From Ramazzottius varieornatus (Eukaryota; Tardigrada; Eutardigrada; Parachela; Ramazzottiidae), in assembly GCA_001949185.1 (NCBI GenBank), contig BDGG01000005.1, positions 2,509,925-2,573,924 of the forward strand: a DNA stretch of 64,000 nucleotides. Direction: 5' to 3'. A program made the position numbers and the translations under genes. The notes under the pieces are model-generated. The model was not told the origin of the DNA. It saw only the letters and a program-made list of their open reading frames with translations, and ran no database searches. This document shows positions 12,101 through 23,930 of the stretch, piece after piece (the stretch's first letter is position 1; each line of letters begins with the position of its first letter).

Positions 12101-15100
12101 AAGTTAAATTCGATTCATTATTCGATCTGGGACTATTAACGTTATATGCCTAACCCAGAAGATATTCTCTGGTTAAGTACCACACTACGACGTCATCGCG
12201 GACCTCTTTAACTTGCGAAAAGGCAGCTGGCACAGCCTGATTATGAATGCCAAGGCCGTGCCAGAGCCAAGACGAACTTGGCCTGAGTTTGCAAATTGAA
12301 AATTGGTTCGACCGCGAAGAAGTGTATAATTGCTTCCGGTTTTCCAAGTGTAGCACAACAATCCTCTAGTTCAATTTTTTTCCGTCTGGCCTAGTAGACT
12401 AATGAACAGCAAGATGAATGGAGGCTTTTGTACCGGAAGATCTTCTTGACTTGGCCGACTCGGACATGTTGATTATTTATCGCTTGATAATGAGCCGTGA
12501 CAGATCTGTACTTTCCATTGACTCGCATTGCTGCTTTTTCTCGTAGACATGGCTGACATGGAAGTGTCACTACTGCCGAAATCTGACCTACAATTCTCCA
12601 GCGAAGAAAGAGAGAAAAGCGTCTGTAAGCTGTCAACGTCCATATCAGTGTTGACCGGTGAAGGTAAGTCTCCACGAACCCCGGCGTATTAATGAACGCC
12701 GAGATTTCTCAAGTTATAGAACGTCTCGTCTGGCAGTCCGTCCATCACTAACGGATGACTGATTTCTCTGAAAGGAAAAACAAAGAACGATGTCGGCCAT
12801 CTCGTATTATTTTTATGGGTGGTGCGCGCATGTTTGTTTTTCTCTTCTATTTTGGACGTTTTATTGATTACTGAGATGACGATTAGTGCAAATGAGAAAC
12901 TGTGCTACTTGTCAGCACACAAAAGATAACTAAAGAAAATTGAAGGTTTGACTAATGAGGTACCGATGCTTCTATTTTCGTACTTTTCGCAGAAACGAAA
13001 GCGGCCAATTCGACAACCAGCAACGTGACGTTTTTTCTCTGCAACAGCAACTTCCCCGCTCGGCAAGTCCTCATCAAACGCCGTGCCTACGCATCGCTTC
13101 GTCTCTGCGAAGTTGAAGTGTTCTCTCAACAAGGCAAGCCTCCTTTTCCAAAGTTCAAGACGACATGACAAATAAAAAATTTGCATAAACATGTGCGCAG
13201 TTTTGCCGCGGCCCGATCGTATAAACTCGCAAGTTTTTGGCCGCAGCATCAGAAGTTGTATCGTAGTGAGAATTTTTGGTGCTCTGCAAAAACGGAAAGT
13301 ATCTTACAACGCTTGAAACCGGGTCACATTCGGGTGGAACAAATGCCTCAAACGAGAGGGTAGACCGATCCTCAACCTTGGAAAAGCACTGAGGAAGCCT
13401 AAAATTGCGGGTTTACCGTTGAAAATTTCCTAAATCTGAAGGTCCAAGGTCGGCTCGTATATTCACTTCATCAGAAAAACTAACTGCTAGTACTGCAGCT
13501 ATATCTCACAAAATCAAAGATTTCCATGTCTGTAGAACGTGAAACAGTGCCAATTTGTTCTTCATTCTAGGCAAGCCCTGTCAGCATCCTGGCGCACCGC
13601 AGAATAGTATTGCGAAGCTGTCGCACGTGGAGTGGCCATTTCCGCCGGGTGCCGTGGCGGTCTACGACTGCAACGCCGGTTTTACGCGTATTCCCACAGA
13701 CGCCACCTTTCACCGCACCTGTCAGATCAACGGCACTTGGGATGTCCGCGAACCAATATGCGGTGCGTACGTGCATGCAAATGCTTTACATGTGATAATT
13801 TGTGACTAGTCTACTGTGGCTGTAAAGGCGGTGACGCAATATTTAAGAGGAGGCCACTTAATTCTCAGCGTCCTCCAGTTATGGCTGGTAATATGGGCTC
13901 ATTTCACGGCGACATCGGAGAGGCGACCTTGTTCTTGACGTAACCGCCTGTAATCGCATTCGAATAGAATGCATGAGAGAAAATTACCTGATAAAGTCAT
14001 TTGCACCGGTGGTTGAAGGCCTTGACTAACCGCCACTGCCCGCACACAGGTTGACCCCACGTCCGACGCTTTGGTCCGACAACTCATAAATATGAGTAAA
14101 TTGCAGTTAATTATAGAGCTTAAGCCATATTACCAGCACATAACGACGGAAATGAAAGCTGATTTACGACCAAGAATACCGTACAAAAACTAAACCTTTC
14201 ACCTCGGTTTTTATGGGGTTAGATATTATTTTGCGGTCGTCCAGCGCCTTAGTTTTCTCGAAGTAGCGCGATGTTTCAGAGCGTTTTCTACTTTCCGTGA
14301 AAAAGGCACATCCAATGTATGCTGAATTTTCATTCAAAATAATTTTTTCAGAAGGTTCCAGTCTGAAAGCGCGAATGTAGTCAACGGTTTGTTGGAAGAG
14401 CCTTTTTCTGCAGTATACAGTAGTTGACAAAGCAAAGTTGTTTGCTCAGACATATTTGTTCGATTTTTTTAAAAGCTGTCAAGAATTGCGTCATTATTTG
14501 CTGTTGACACACAGTAGCAAAAAATACCGGTCAACTCCTGACTGATGTGAATATAATGGGTACGATATGCTAACTTGTTGATTTTTCTCTCACAGTGACC
14601 AATGTGGCGCAATATCGATCGGCCAGTCAATCTTCATTGTTCAGCAATTACAACTACCCACCTTGGCAAGCCGTGGATGCCGACATGAACACCTGTGCCT
14701 GGACACGGCGCGAAAACGAGCCCTGGCTACAAATTGACCTGCTCAAGGTGTACACCATTCATGGCATCGCCGTGATTTTGGACAAAGAGCGCCTTTTCTG
14801 TAAGAGTGTAAAGTGTCAAGCGGGTAATTATAGGGGAGTGCAGAGCCCATACATCCGGTGTACACTGGCAGTAAATAACCCACTTCCTCTTCCTCTTGTA
14901 CAGATCAGTTCCACCGTAGCCTCCTCATCAGTATTAGCAACCGGTCGGACACGACTGACTTGCAGTCCGTCAAGATACCGCTGACATTCCGCCGAAGCCT
15001 TCTCAAGGAAACTGCCGGACCTGGCTCGGGTGTCTTCCACCTTGATGGAACTGCTATCGGCAGATACGTCACGCTGTTCGTCAAGGGCGACGTGGAAAAG

Positions 15101-18100
15101 TTCCTCGGAATCTGTGACGTACAGATTCTGGCCGACGATGGTACGTTAATCCCCACCCAGAATTCCGCAACTTCGAAAGCAGTTACACACGCAATCAATC
15201 AGATATAGGAACTCGCAGTAACACTGCTCTCCCAAGTGGCGCACTGTTTTCCCCATGCTCCACTTGACGAATCGATTTTGAAGAGTTTCGTTTCTCTAGT
15301 GGCGCACGTTGTTGATGGTTTTGCCTAGCGCGTGCGCCACTTCGAAAAACCGATCTGATCGACTTTCCCGAGACTCCATGCACGCAGATTCAGAAAGTAA
15401 GGTCGGTGGTTTTTCGTGGAATTTTATCACCTGGTAATATTGTGACGACCTGTTGACACATGTTTTTGGTTGTTCGTTGACGCGAGGACAATTGCACAGC
15501 TGAGGATGTAATAATCGCCGGCTTGTGCATCTGCCATATTTTCCTGAACTTTCTCGCATTTTTTCTTGGTATGATTACAGAGATACCGGCGATACCTGAG
15601 CACTGCGGCCTTCAGACGCCAGCCAGCTCCTTGATGTATACCTTCAAGCAGACCTGCTACCAAGTGCAACGCTTCAGCGCTACTAACTGGTACAACGCCA
15701 TGTTGTCTTGCCAGGACAATGGTGGCTCGTTGCTGGCCAATTCCGATTACGACACGACGAGTTTCATCAATAACGTCCTCAATAACCTGTATCGCTTTCA
15801 CACCTCAAACGATCGCTACTGGATCGCCGCAAAATTGTCCAAGGCTGAAACCACATGGAATTACATCGTTCATAGTAAGAAACACCATTTAGGTGGCGCC
15901 ACCCAGCACTGCTAACATACTGTGATATCCAGAGCCATTCGATCTTCGACCTCGAATTATCTGCGGGCCAGTTTCTTACCGTTTTCCCAGTATTTAAAAC
16001 TTTCCGTAAATGTGGGGATGGACAAAAATGTGGGGAACGGAGCGAAAGCGGCACGGGTGAGCTGAGGTTGACCAATCAGTAAATCAATCGGAGCACAGCC
16101 GCTTNNNNNNNNNNNNNNNNNNNNNNNNNNNNNNNNNNNNNNNNNNNNNNNNNNCCCACATTTAGGCCAGGCGCGTGTACAGCACTTGTGTGGAAACGGT
16201 TAGACATATGCATGCAGAGGTCTTTAGAATCGAATGAAGTGTTCCGTTTGAATAAACATTTGCTAGGTGGCGCTTCCACGGTGAGAGAAGGTTTTTCATT
16301 CGAGATTGAGTGCTCGGTTTCTATCGTAAACTTCTTTTTTCTTTTGTTTTTAGATGTATCATCCGCGGTTGATCAGTTCTTCTGGGCGCCAGGCCGACCC
16401 TTGAATGATGGTCATGCGGCATTCGATTCGTGCGTGGCGCTGGGTGGACATGGCGCCACCAATTGGTCATGGGCTGATTACCGCTGTGACCAAGACGCCG
16501 CAAATTGGATCTGTGCTTACGGTAGGTGGACAGTGAGTTCGTTGTGTGGTGCACCTCGGCCTTATCTTACACCAACAGATCTCACCCTCCCTTTTGCCGT
16601 TCTTGTAGGCCCACGAGGTTGCGGAGATCCGATGCAGCCGCCTGCTTCGGCGCTCTTGGTCGCCGACAAGATCGTCGGAGCGAATGGCTGGAAGGTTGGC
16701 GATCGCGTGCAGTTCGAATGTGCACCTGGCCATGTTCTCGCTGGCGCCGCTGACTCGGTCTGCCAAGCTGATGGCACTTGGAGCTCTTCGTACACCGACT
16801 GCGTTTGTAAGACCATTCCGCCGTCCCATTTTTGAGCGACTAGGTTCTTGTAGATCTGCCAAATGTAGAAAAATGAATATTGGTATTTCACAACTTAGTT
16901 TTCCGATACTTCAGACTAAGATGTTTTTTATCTCGCTCTGGTGTGAGGATTCCTGTCTTTAGCTATAGGATCACCGTTTTCTTTACGATTATCTGACATA
17001 CTTTTACCTTTCCATAATTATCTAATCCTGTTTCTGTCGTTTGCAGTTGTTCCTTGTGGAGATCCGCCAAGGAGGACCCACTTATCCCAGAACCTTCTGA
17101 ACGGAACGACGTCATACGGTAGCTTCGTCCAGTACTCCTGCGTGGATGACGGCTTTAAGGTGATCGGGGACAGTATCATTGGGTGCCAAGCTAACGGAAC
17201 ATGGGAAGTCCTGGACGTTATGTGTGAAGCTTCCTCCCTGCATTTGAGCACTGCCGCTGACGCATCAGAAGACGTCCATGCCAACGAGGTCCTGGAACCC
17301 GCACCTGCTGTCAGCATGCCTCATAGCGAGTCGGTGGCTGTTGGAGTCGGAGTGGCGCTGTCACTTCTCATACTGGTGGTCGTCTTCCTCTTTTGCGGAC
17401 TGTAAGTATTGCACAAATCTCTTGAACTGAACTGCCGCTATTACTGAGTGCTCCCGTCATTGAAAATTTGATACACTATTCGCGCAGTTTGTTAACCTGG
17501 TGTTTTGGGACTGATCTGTCGAAAACTGTCATGAGAAGGATGTCGTTCCCAGCTGACTGTTCAACAGAAACCGACGGCAAAGCGATCACGATTGTGCAAT
17601 GAATTTTGACGTGCTCTTTTATGCTCTCCTGTCTCTTTTCAGGCGTTACAGGAAGCAAAAGAAATCTCAGCAATCCTCTCCAGCTTCGTCCATCACGAAA
17701 CGGACATCACCATACGGGACAGTTCGTCGGCTCCATGCAAGCCAGATTTCCGCACCCATCGCCAACCTCCAAAAGGTCAACTTGACCCCCAAACAGTCCA
17801 TCTACGACGACATGACCTCACCACAAGTTTCCACCCAAGTTTCCGTTTCCGACGAGTCGTACTCGCGCACTGACCCTGAAGGCTCCTCTCTCGCCCCTTC
17901 TGACCCCAGTTCCAACTACCTTCGCTCCTTTGGCAAAGCCGGTCTGATCAAGCTGTACAACAAAGCCAAGACTGGTGGGACACTCCGGCTGTCCCTCAGC
18001 ACCAACGACGACACACCCAAACGAGAACGACCTAGGGTACCGAAGCTGGTCATCAGCAGCCCCATCGAATGCCGGAAGACTGTAGTGCTTGATTCTGGTC

Positions 18101-18372
18101 AGACCGGACAGGAAGTCATCTACGCTCAACCGGCCAAACTAAAGAATGGGCAGCCGGGTAACGAGAACCAGTATGAATATCTGGAGACGGCCAGGGTACG
18201 TGGGGGATATGGTTCTACGGATGAAATAGACCACGATGATGGCATGTATGCGGACACTGCGCTGACGGGCTCGCTGAGGCTGAGCAAACCCTTGAGACAT
18301 TCTCTACCTCCGGTTGAAGAAATTTATGACGATGCTAGAAGTGGTCCTCATGATAAATATATTAACTGTTGA
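9171..18372 (+). CDS. Furrowed-like receptor: sushi, fucolectin-type (FTP) and C-type lectin domains, one TM
   Basis: Ten exons join in frame to 986 codons: 9171-9297, 11511-11966, 13571-13762, 14596-14799, 14904-15140, 15581-15874, 16354-16521, 16609-16806, 17047-17401, 17643-18372. Exon 1 gives a hydrophobic leader (YVSLFIFLLQLS) after an in-frame stop at 9156. A start at 11348 without exon 1 is the alternative. Rough residue order: sushi 60-120, FTP 123-194, sushi 195-258, FTP 259-405, C-type lectin 406-559 (ends NWSWADYRC..NWIC), sushi 560-625, sushi 626-690, TM about 722-740 (VAVGVGVALSLLILVVVFLF), then a tail of about 240 residues rich in tyrosines (IYDDM, YEYLETA, MYADTA, IYDDA). The domain set matches insect Furrowed/CG9095-type adhesion receptors. 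The lectin's usual EPN/QPD site reads RPLND, so classical Ca-dependent sugar binding is doubtful. All introns but the last are phase 1. Confidence 0.8.
15234..15342. repeat. two AGTGGCGCAC palindrome copies in receptor intron 5
   Basis: A short copy at 15234-15266 (CAAGTGGCGCAC...TCCACTTG) is followed by a full one at 15297-15342 (AGTGGCGCACGT...GCGTGCGCCACT). After the second copy come the outer-arm words ACCGATCTGATCGAC shared with other copies. Confidence 0.65.
16105..16154. other. 50-N assembly gap in receptor intron 6
   Basis: Exactly 50 N between two lectin exons. The flanking exons join in frame without anything from the gap, so no coding sequence needs to be missing. Confidence 0.9.
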
Positions 18373-18800
18373 CAAGGCATACAGGCTTCCTTTTGAGATT
18401 TGTGAGCAAACTTGAAACGTTTTATGTCCTTTAATATGTTTTGAAGCTTCCATGTTGGTCTGAACGTCAAAGAAACGTGCTGAAGGGAAATTTTGGAAAC
18501 TAAGCGGGGCTGAACTGTTTCACGAAGACAAACTGTATTAATATTTTCGTGAAGAGCTGCTGGATAACGCCGACGCTGCATTACGAAACCCATTAGTTAT
18601 CTATTGATATTTGGACTGAGTCACGACAATACCGGTATCTGTTTGGCCGATACGGTTATCAGTATCGATACCTGAGAATTCGCCTTCTTCCCGAGATACC
18701 TCTGAACCATGCTAAACCTACCGGATTTCTGTAGTATCGACCAATTGGTTACTCTTCGTCAAATTCTGTCTCGTTAAATTTACTTACACAACTGTGGAAG
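18373..18800. other. intergenic, receptor 3' region and Ly6 5' region
   Basis: No gene seen. At 18625-18680 there are several GATACCGGTATC- and CGATAC-like words that weakly resemble the CGATAT repeats. Confidence 0.4.
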
Positions 18801-19445
18801 ATGTCGTCGCGAGTTGATCTCAGACTGTGGGTGATCGGAGCTATCCTGGCCATCGCATGTCTAATTCAAGGTAGACGGGATATGAGTGTAATAAAGAACG
18901 TGTAATCCAACGAAAGTTTAACTATAGGCTCCAGTTCGGCTGTGTCCAGGTGTCACATTTGTAACTCGGAGAATGACGCCTGGTGCAAGGAGGTGCCAAA
19001 CGACAGAGAACCGAGCAACTGCGCAGACTGGTGTCAGCAACAGAATGGAATCCACATTCCACCATCCTACGTGGCCCCCACTGGGCATGAGATGAACACT
19101 ACGAGATGCCCCAAGTTCAACTCCTGCCGCAAGTCCGTATTCAGAAGTACGTAAGCTCCAGTGAACTATGAAAAGACCCGTTGTGATTGGTGAATGTATC
19201 ATCTTACAGTTAGTGGCGCAGCGAACCCTCATGACAACAACGATGTAACCCGCATCGTTCGAGCTTGCGGATTTCTTGGAGACGAATCGCAACAAAAGCA
19301 CAACCGTCGAGCGCAGGGTGGAGGACTACAAAGCGAAATAGCTGTGTGTTTCGACAAGGATGGATGCAACATAGCGATGTCGACTATCAAACAGATCTCG
19401 GTATTGGTAGCCACTGTGGTGGCGGTAGTGGCATACTGTATTTAG
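18801..19445 (+). CDS. Ly6/quiver-like GPI-anchored cysteine-rich protein
   Basis: Three exons (18801-18870, 18928-19146, 19210-19445) join to 174 codons, both introns phase 1. The N-terminus is a signal peptide (LWVIGAILAIACLIQG). The mature part starts RCHICNSENDAWC and ends with CFDKDGCN, the cysteine pattern and CN ending of Ly6/uPAR three-finger proteins. The C-terminus is a hydrophobic tail (ISVLVATVVAVVAYCI) typical of a GPI attachment signal. Such proteins sit on the outer leaflet and often modulate channels or receptors; nothing here shows the partner. It lies 430 bases downstream of the receptor on the same strand. The second donor must be at 19147, because the donor four bases later would run into a stop. 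Confidence 0.8.
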
Positions 19446-19784
19446 TGTGTGACTATGCTTCGGCTCGGGCAACAGCGAAGAGTTGATTTTAGAGGCTATT
19501 TCGTCAAGCGGTTCGCCGGTACAGTGCATTAATTGTTGCTTCCATCGGAGTACACAAATATGTTCGAGTTATAAGACAGTACTGTATACATACAGAGCAA
19601 GCTGAAAAATAAGCGATTGAAAATTTAAGTAGCATGTGTTATAATAATAGGATTATCTCGTAGAAGTATTCATTCACCGTTGAAAAGGGAGCACTAGGTG
19701 CGCAGGTAATGTTGCTCTTTGCTGCTCGGGTAATGTTGGGAAACTCATTTAGTTCAGTTCAGCGTGCAGACCACCGCTGTCCTG
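19446..19784. other. intergenic between convergent genes
   Basis: No gene seen; this probably holds the 3' ends of the Ly6-like gene (plus) and of the unknown minus-strand gene. Confidence 0.4.
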
Positions 19785-21610
19785 TCAATGATCTTTGCGT
19801 CGTTTTGGTTCCTCTTGACGTTCTGGACTGTCGTCCATGCGTTTGGTCGGGGAGAGGTCGGCGGGATGGGGAACAATCTTTCGATCTTGTGGTGTAGGTG
19901 GCGCTTCTGCCGGCGGCGACGGAAGCACTATTTTGCCTTGCGAAGTCTCAATTTTTGCAAACTTCCAGAAGAATCCCATTTTCTGCTCGTCACTAGAGAA
20001 AGAATAACTAAATTTCAACTGTCCCGCCTTCCGAAACTGCTTACTGAAGACGATACACATGATGAGACGATAGGCTCCATCGTTAAGCGGCAACTCCATG
20101 ACTATAGACTGCAATTTGGTCCCATATGGATATGTACTGGTACACCATCTCTGAAGTCCTCTGCGTCAATTCGCAGGCAATCTCTAACTTCATTTTGATA
20201 AATATGTGCGACGTCCATCGTCCACGTTTTCTTATATTTCTTTGGAGTGATTTGTCCACGGAATGAACCACCACCTTCAACTGATACTTGAACGTTGCTG
20301 CATGTAGCAACCATCACTTCTCTATTTTCCCTATGCTTTATTTGCTTCGCCGCTTCAGTCCGATCACGTCCGGGCATTTTACCAAGAGCACGTACTTCTG
20401 CGACCACCACCGGCTCTACCACCCTTCCTGTTGTCCCGTTTCTGGTCACCCGATCCGATACCGTAGTGTTAACCACGGTTTGATGAGATGTAACAACAGA
20501 TGGGCTCACGGTAGGCTCCTTCGCAGTCTGGCTCTTCGCTCTCGGGTTGTCTTTTGTTACTTTGGTTCCTTCATTTAGCCGTTTCCCCGCTACCTTCCAG
20601 TGACTGTCTGCTTTCTGTTCGTGCCTTCTTGGCGACGGCGCAGTCGAACATTCGTTCGATTCAGAGCTTCGTGGATTATCCGCGTTGCCATTCTTTCTGC
20701 TTCCGGCAATATCAGGCTGTACGGCGGGCAAACGTGGTATCGGTGACATGGTGTTCGGTGTCGTTTTAGCCTGGTTGGTCCCACTAGCTGTTTCGGGGGG
20801 TGGTTTCTTCTTGGGGAGACTACCTGCTCTTCCGCTGGCTGATACATCTGTTCCAAAAAGCCCTGTGCTGGTCTGAGTTTCGAAATCACCACTTGTCTTC
20901 TTCTCATGGACTGCCGCCAATGTTGCAAGCCGCTGCTGGGTTGCGTCTGGCTGATGGAGAATACCGGGGTCATCCGCACGACCCACCACGTTGGATGTTT
21001 CATTAGCAATGGTGGTCGAGACTGATGTCAGGGCATCGTTCAACTGTTGCTTTTTGGGTATCTTATAGGTCTTAAGAATAAAAGGGACATTGCTGGCCGT
21101 CCTCGGACTTCTACCACGTTGATCATCTTCTGGCGGAAGGGTGGGGGTGGAGCTCGAGTCTGTTGTTGCTGGCTGACCTGTGTGGTTCTTCTTGAGGGCG
21201 TCCTTGAAGCTCTCCTGTCTCTTGCTGTGGCCATCCACCGCGGACTGCGAAGCAGCTGAGTAGTGCGAAGCGTTGATAGGTTCGCTCTCTACATTCTCAG
21301 AAGGAGAGGAAACTGCATGTGCAGCGCAAGAACTGTCGCAATTCGCACACGGTTGGTCAGGACCCGTCAAATCGATTCCCTCGTATTTTACTTTGGTGGT
21401 AGACGCATATGCCGACGGGGTACCTGCAGGTGGCGGAACTTCCCCAGCATTTTCTTCCATATCGCTGCTTGGACGAGATGATGTGGTGGTATTTGGTGGA
21501 TCTTTTTGTGAATCAATCTTCGCGGGCGATCCTTGTTCGACTTTGATTTTGGGTACCGCAGAGGTTGTCGTTCCGAGTACCGATGCGTATTGGGATTGTT
21601 CTTTTTCCAT
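19785..21610 (-). CDS. unrecognised protein, long low-complexity N-terminus, frame break near the 3' end
   Basis: An uninterrupted frame of 502 codons runs from ATG at 21610 to a stop at 20102. The first 380 residues or so are rich in S, T, P, K and N and look disordered. A more ordered C-terminal part follows, with VSVEGGGSFRGQITPKKYKK and DVAHIYQNEVRDCLRIDAED. Reading then continues convincingly in another frame: ELPLNDGAYRLIMCIVFSKQ, then a proline/charged tail ending at 19785. The joint lies near 20115-20140. A 35-base GT-AG intron would bridge it, but that is far shorter than the 57-base minimum seen in the other genes here, so a one-base indel or sequencing error is as likely. I do not recognise the family. 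The ordered C-terminal stretch of about 100 residues may be a nuclear interaction domain, but that is a guess. Confidence 0.5.
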
Positions 21611-23160
21611 GATGATCTGTTGGCTATCGTTTGAACAACCTAGTCAGGAAGACAAATTTCATGTACGTGCTACCGAAACTCGTTATCCTGTCGCCCATTG
21701 CTTCAAACAAGTACGCCAAGTCGACAGGACTTCTGACAAGTGTACTTTAATGGTAAATTATTTTACTTTGACAGTGGCGCCACCTGGCCGAATCATCAGG
21801 CATTATACAGACTCACGAAGTGTAACAATGCAGTCATGCACGGTAGGAACCCGGGTACCGCTTTCGAATGCTTATTTGATCCTTGCTTACAGTGTCCATG
21901 TGGCAACCCAAGGCTGTTGGGCTGTTCAAACTTGGACAAAGTTTGATTCATCATGCCACCATATTATGGCATGGAGGCATAGCTAATGTGTGCTTGTTGG
22001 AAGAAGAATCACAGAGTTCCAGTGAGCCCATAAATTCTTACCTCGTAATGCCGATGGCATGGACGGCATGAAGACTAACGTCGTTGGACGAGTATCAGAG
22101 TGCCGAGAATCTGGTGCAATGCTAGGTTGAAAGTGGGAAATTCAAGATGGCGGATATGCTGATGGAGAGCGTTGTATGCACCAGTCCTGCGGAGCAAGTT
22201 AGCTCGTTTAGTTCGTTTAGCTCATTTCGCCTTTCTTCTACGAGGTTTTTACAAAAAGCTCATCGAGGTTCGTGCGCTGCACAGCCCTGTTTTGCGTTTT
22301 CAGCTCTGGTATGCACATCGAGTTGAAAAGGAGAAATATAGGAAATGACTGTATGGTGGTCCTGAATCCTGATGCGAGAATTGCGAGTCGACTGCAGTCA
22401 AGTGATCGGCGCCCGTGAAATGCAGCTGCCTTGCGAGAAGCAAGTGGGTCTTCGATAAGCTGTGTATCTGGAAGAAGAAATCAATAATGTTGGTGTTGAA
22501 CGAGACGTCAAATAGACACTTTCGGAAGGTAGTAAAGGTTGGAATGAAGCTCGACAGTGAAGAGCTGCTGGCATGGCACTGTACGGAATACCCACCTTGA
22601 TTCTCAGCTGATCTAAGCGAGCGAGAAACAGCAGGTTTATCAGACGAACTAGCAGCCTCGGCAAGAGCCGCGACCATCGATACGCGGATGGTGCTACAAA
22701 AAGTCGACATACTGTACTCGTACAGTAGACGACAATGGTGGATGCAGAAAGGTAAAAGACGGAAACAGAGAGCGAAACAGCGCTGCCGTCATACATCTTG
22801 GTGTGTTTACATGTTGGCTACAGCAGTGCTGCGGTTGATCGACGGTATGCGAAGTGTGACTTCGAGACGGCAGCATACATTAAGATAAGATCATGACCTT
22901 CATTCCTGGTCACTTTGTAGAAGACACAGTGCGGATTCGAAGCGGTCTGACACAGTCGAAAACTCCTCTCATCAACACACGCCCCTCCTCAGTCTATGAT
23001 GAGGGTTTCCTAATGTCCTTCCATGAGCAAAAACCAAGCTGAGCTTTTCACTTAATCCACTGTGTAAAGCGATCATCTCCAGTCCGAAGGGCGGACTTGC
23101 AGTCCAATCATAATCTCTTCGCAAAGCTGCAAAATCCCGATGCATGCGCGCAGCCTACTT
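21611..23160. other. intergenic, no gene assigned
   Basis: Several overlapping minus-strand ORFs at 22300-22800 are serine-rich and match nothing known to me. One has a donor-like GTGGGT after its first 30 codons and could be a 5' exon of the gene at 21.6 kb, but I cannot support that. Confidence 0.3.
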
Positions 23161-23167
23161 CTGTGCA

Positions 23168-23345
23168 TAGTGCTGGCAACGATACGGTATACCGATATCG
23201 TATCGAAATATATCGAATCTTTGCGATAAAATATGCGGCAGATATCGTATCGATGATATCGATATGAAGCTCTTATCTAATAACGCAATAAAATATTCGG
23301 CGATATCGTATCGCACCATATCGATATATTTTCGATATATCGGTA
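23168..23345. repeat. CGATAT-rich interspersed repeat, copy 2
   Basis: Opens with AGTGCTGGCAACGATACGG, the hAT-like end word also seen at 3750 and 30365, and continues with dense CGATAT/TATCGATA words including GCAATAAAATATTCGGCGAT. Confidence 0.6.
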
Positions 23346-23789
23346 TTTTGCTGAATGGCAAACGCAGCAATAATATGGGCAAGCGGCAGAGTAAGTTATT
23401 AAGGCGAAGTCTAATTCCGAAGTATGGAACGGGATTCGGGACCGAACGAAACACTGCCAGCCAATCAAAAGAGCAGGTTTGCTACAGTAAGGTCAGCTGA
23501 TTGGATGAGGATTGGCTGCAGTTTCTCCTCATTGCAAGTTCTCTGTGACGCCATTTGGCCTCGGTTTACTGATTTCAAAACCTTGATTCTGGCCATCGTG
23601 TGCCGACCAGGCGAGCACGCTCCGCCCATTCGGTTTTGGTACTAATTTTATCCAGCTTCCCACGTGTTTGAGGTCTTGGTATAGTCACGTTTTCGCTACA
23701 TCTGACGCTTCCGATCTTACTAACACTTAATGTGGAAATCGGCTTCTTGAGTTCTTGAGCCCGGACCAGTGGAATTCAAAAATTTAAAA

Positions 23790-23930
23790 CTGCAGAAATA
23801 TCGATATATAGCTGCGATATGATACGATATATCGAAAACACGGTGGTGGAAAAATATCGTATCGAAATATTGATACTGAATGAATATCGAAGACCGCGAT
23901 AAAATATCCGGCGATACTTTATCGACTAGG
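23790..23930. repeat. CGATAT-rich interspersed repeat, copy 3
   Basis: Same word order as copies 1 and 2: ATCGTATCGAAATATTGATA, then GAATGAATATCG, then GCGATAAAATATCCGGCGAT. It abuts the 3' end of the Helitron helicase remnant. Confidence 0.6.
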
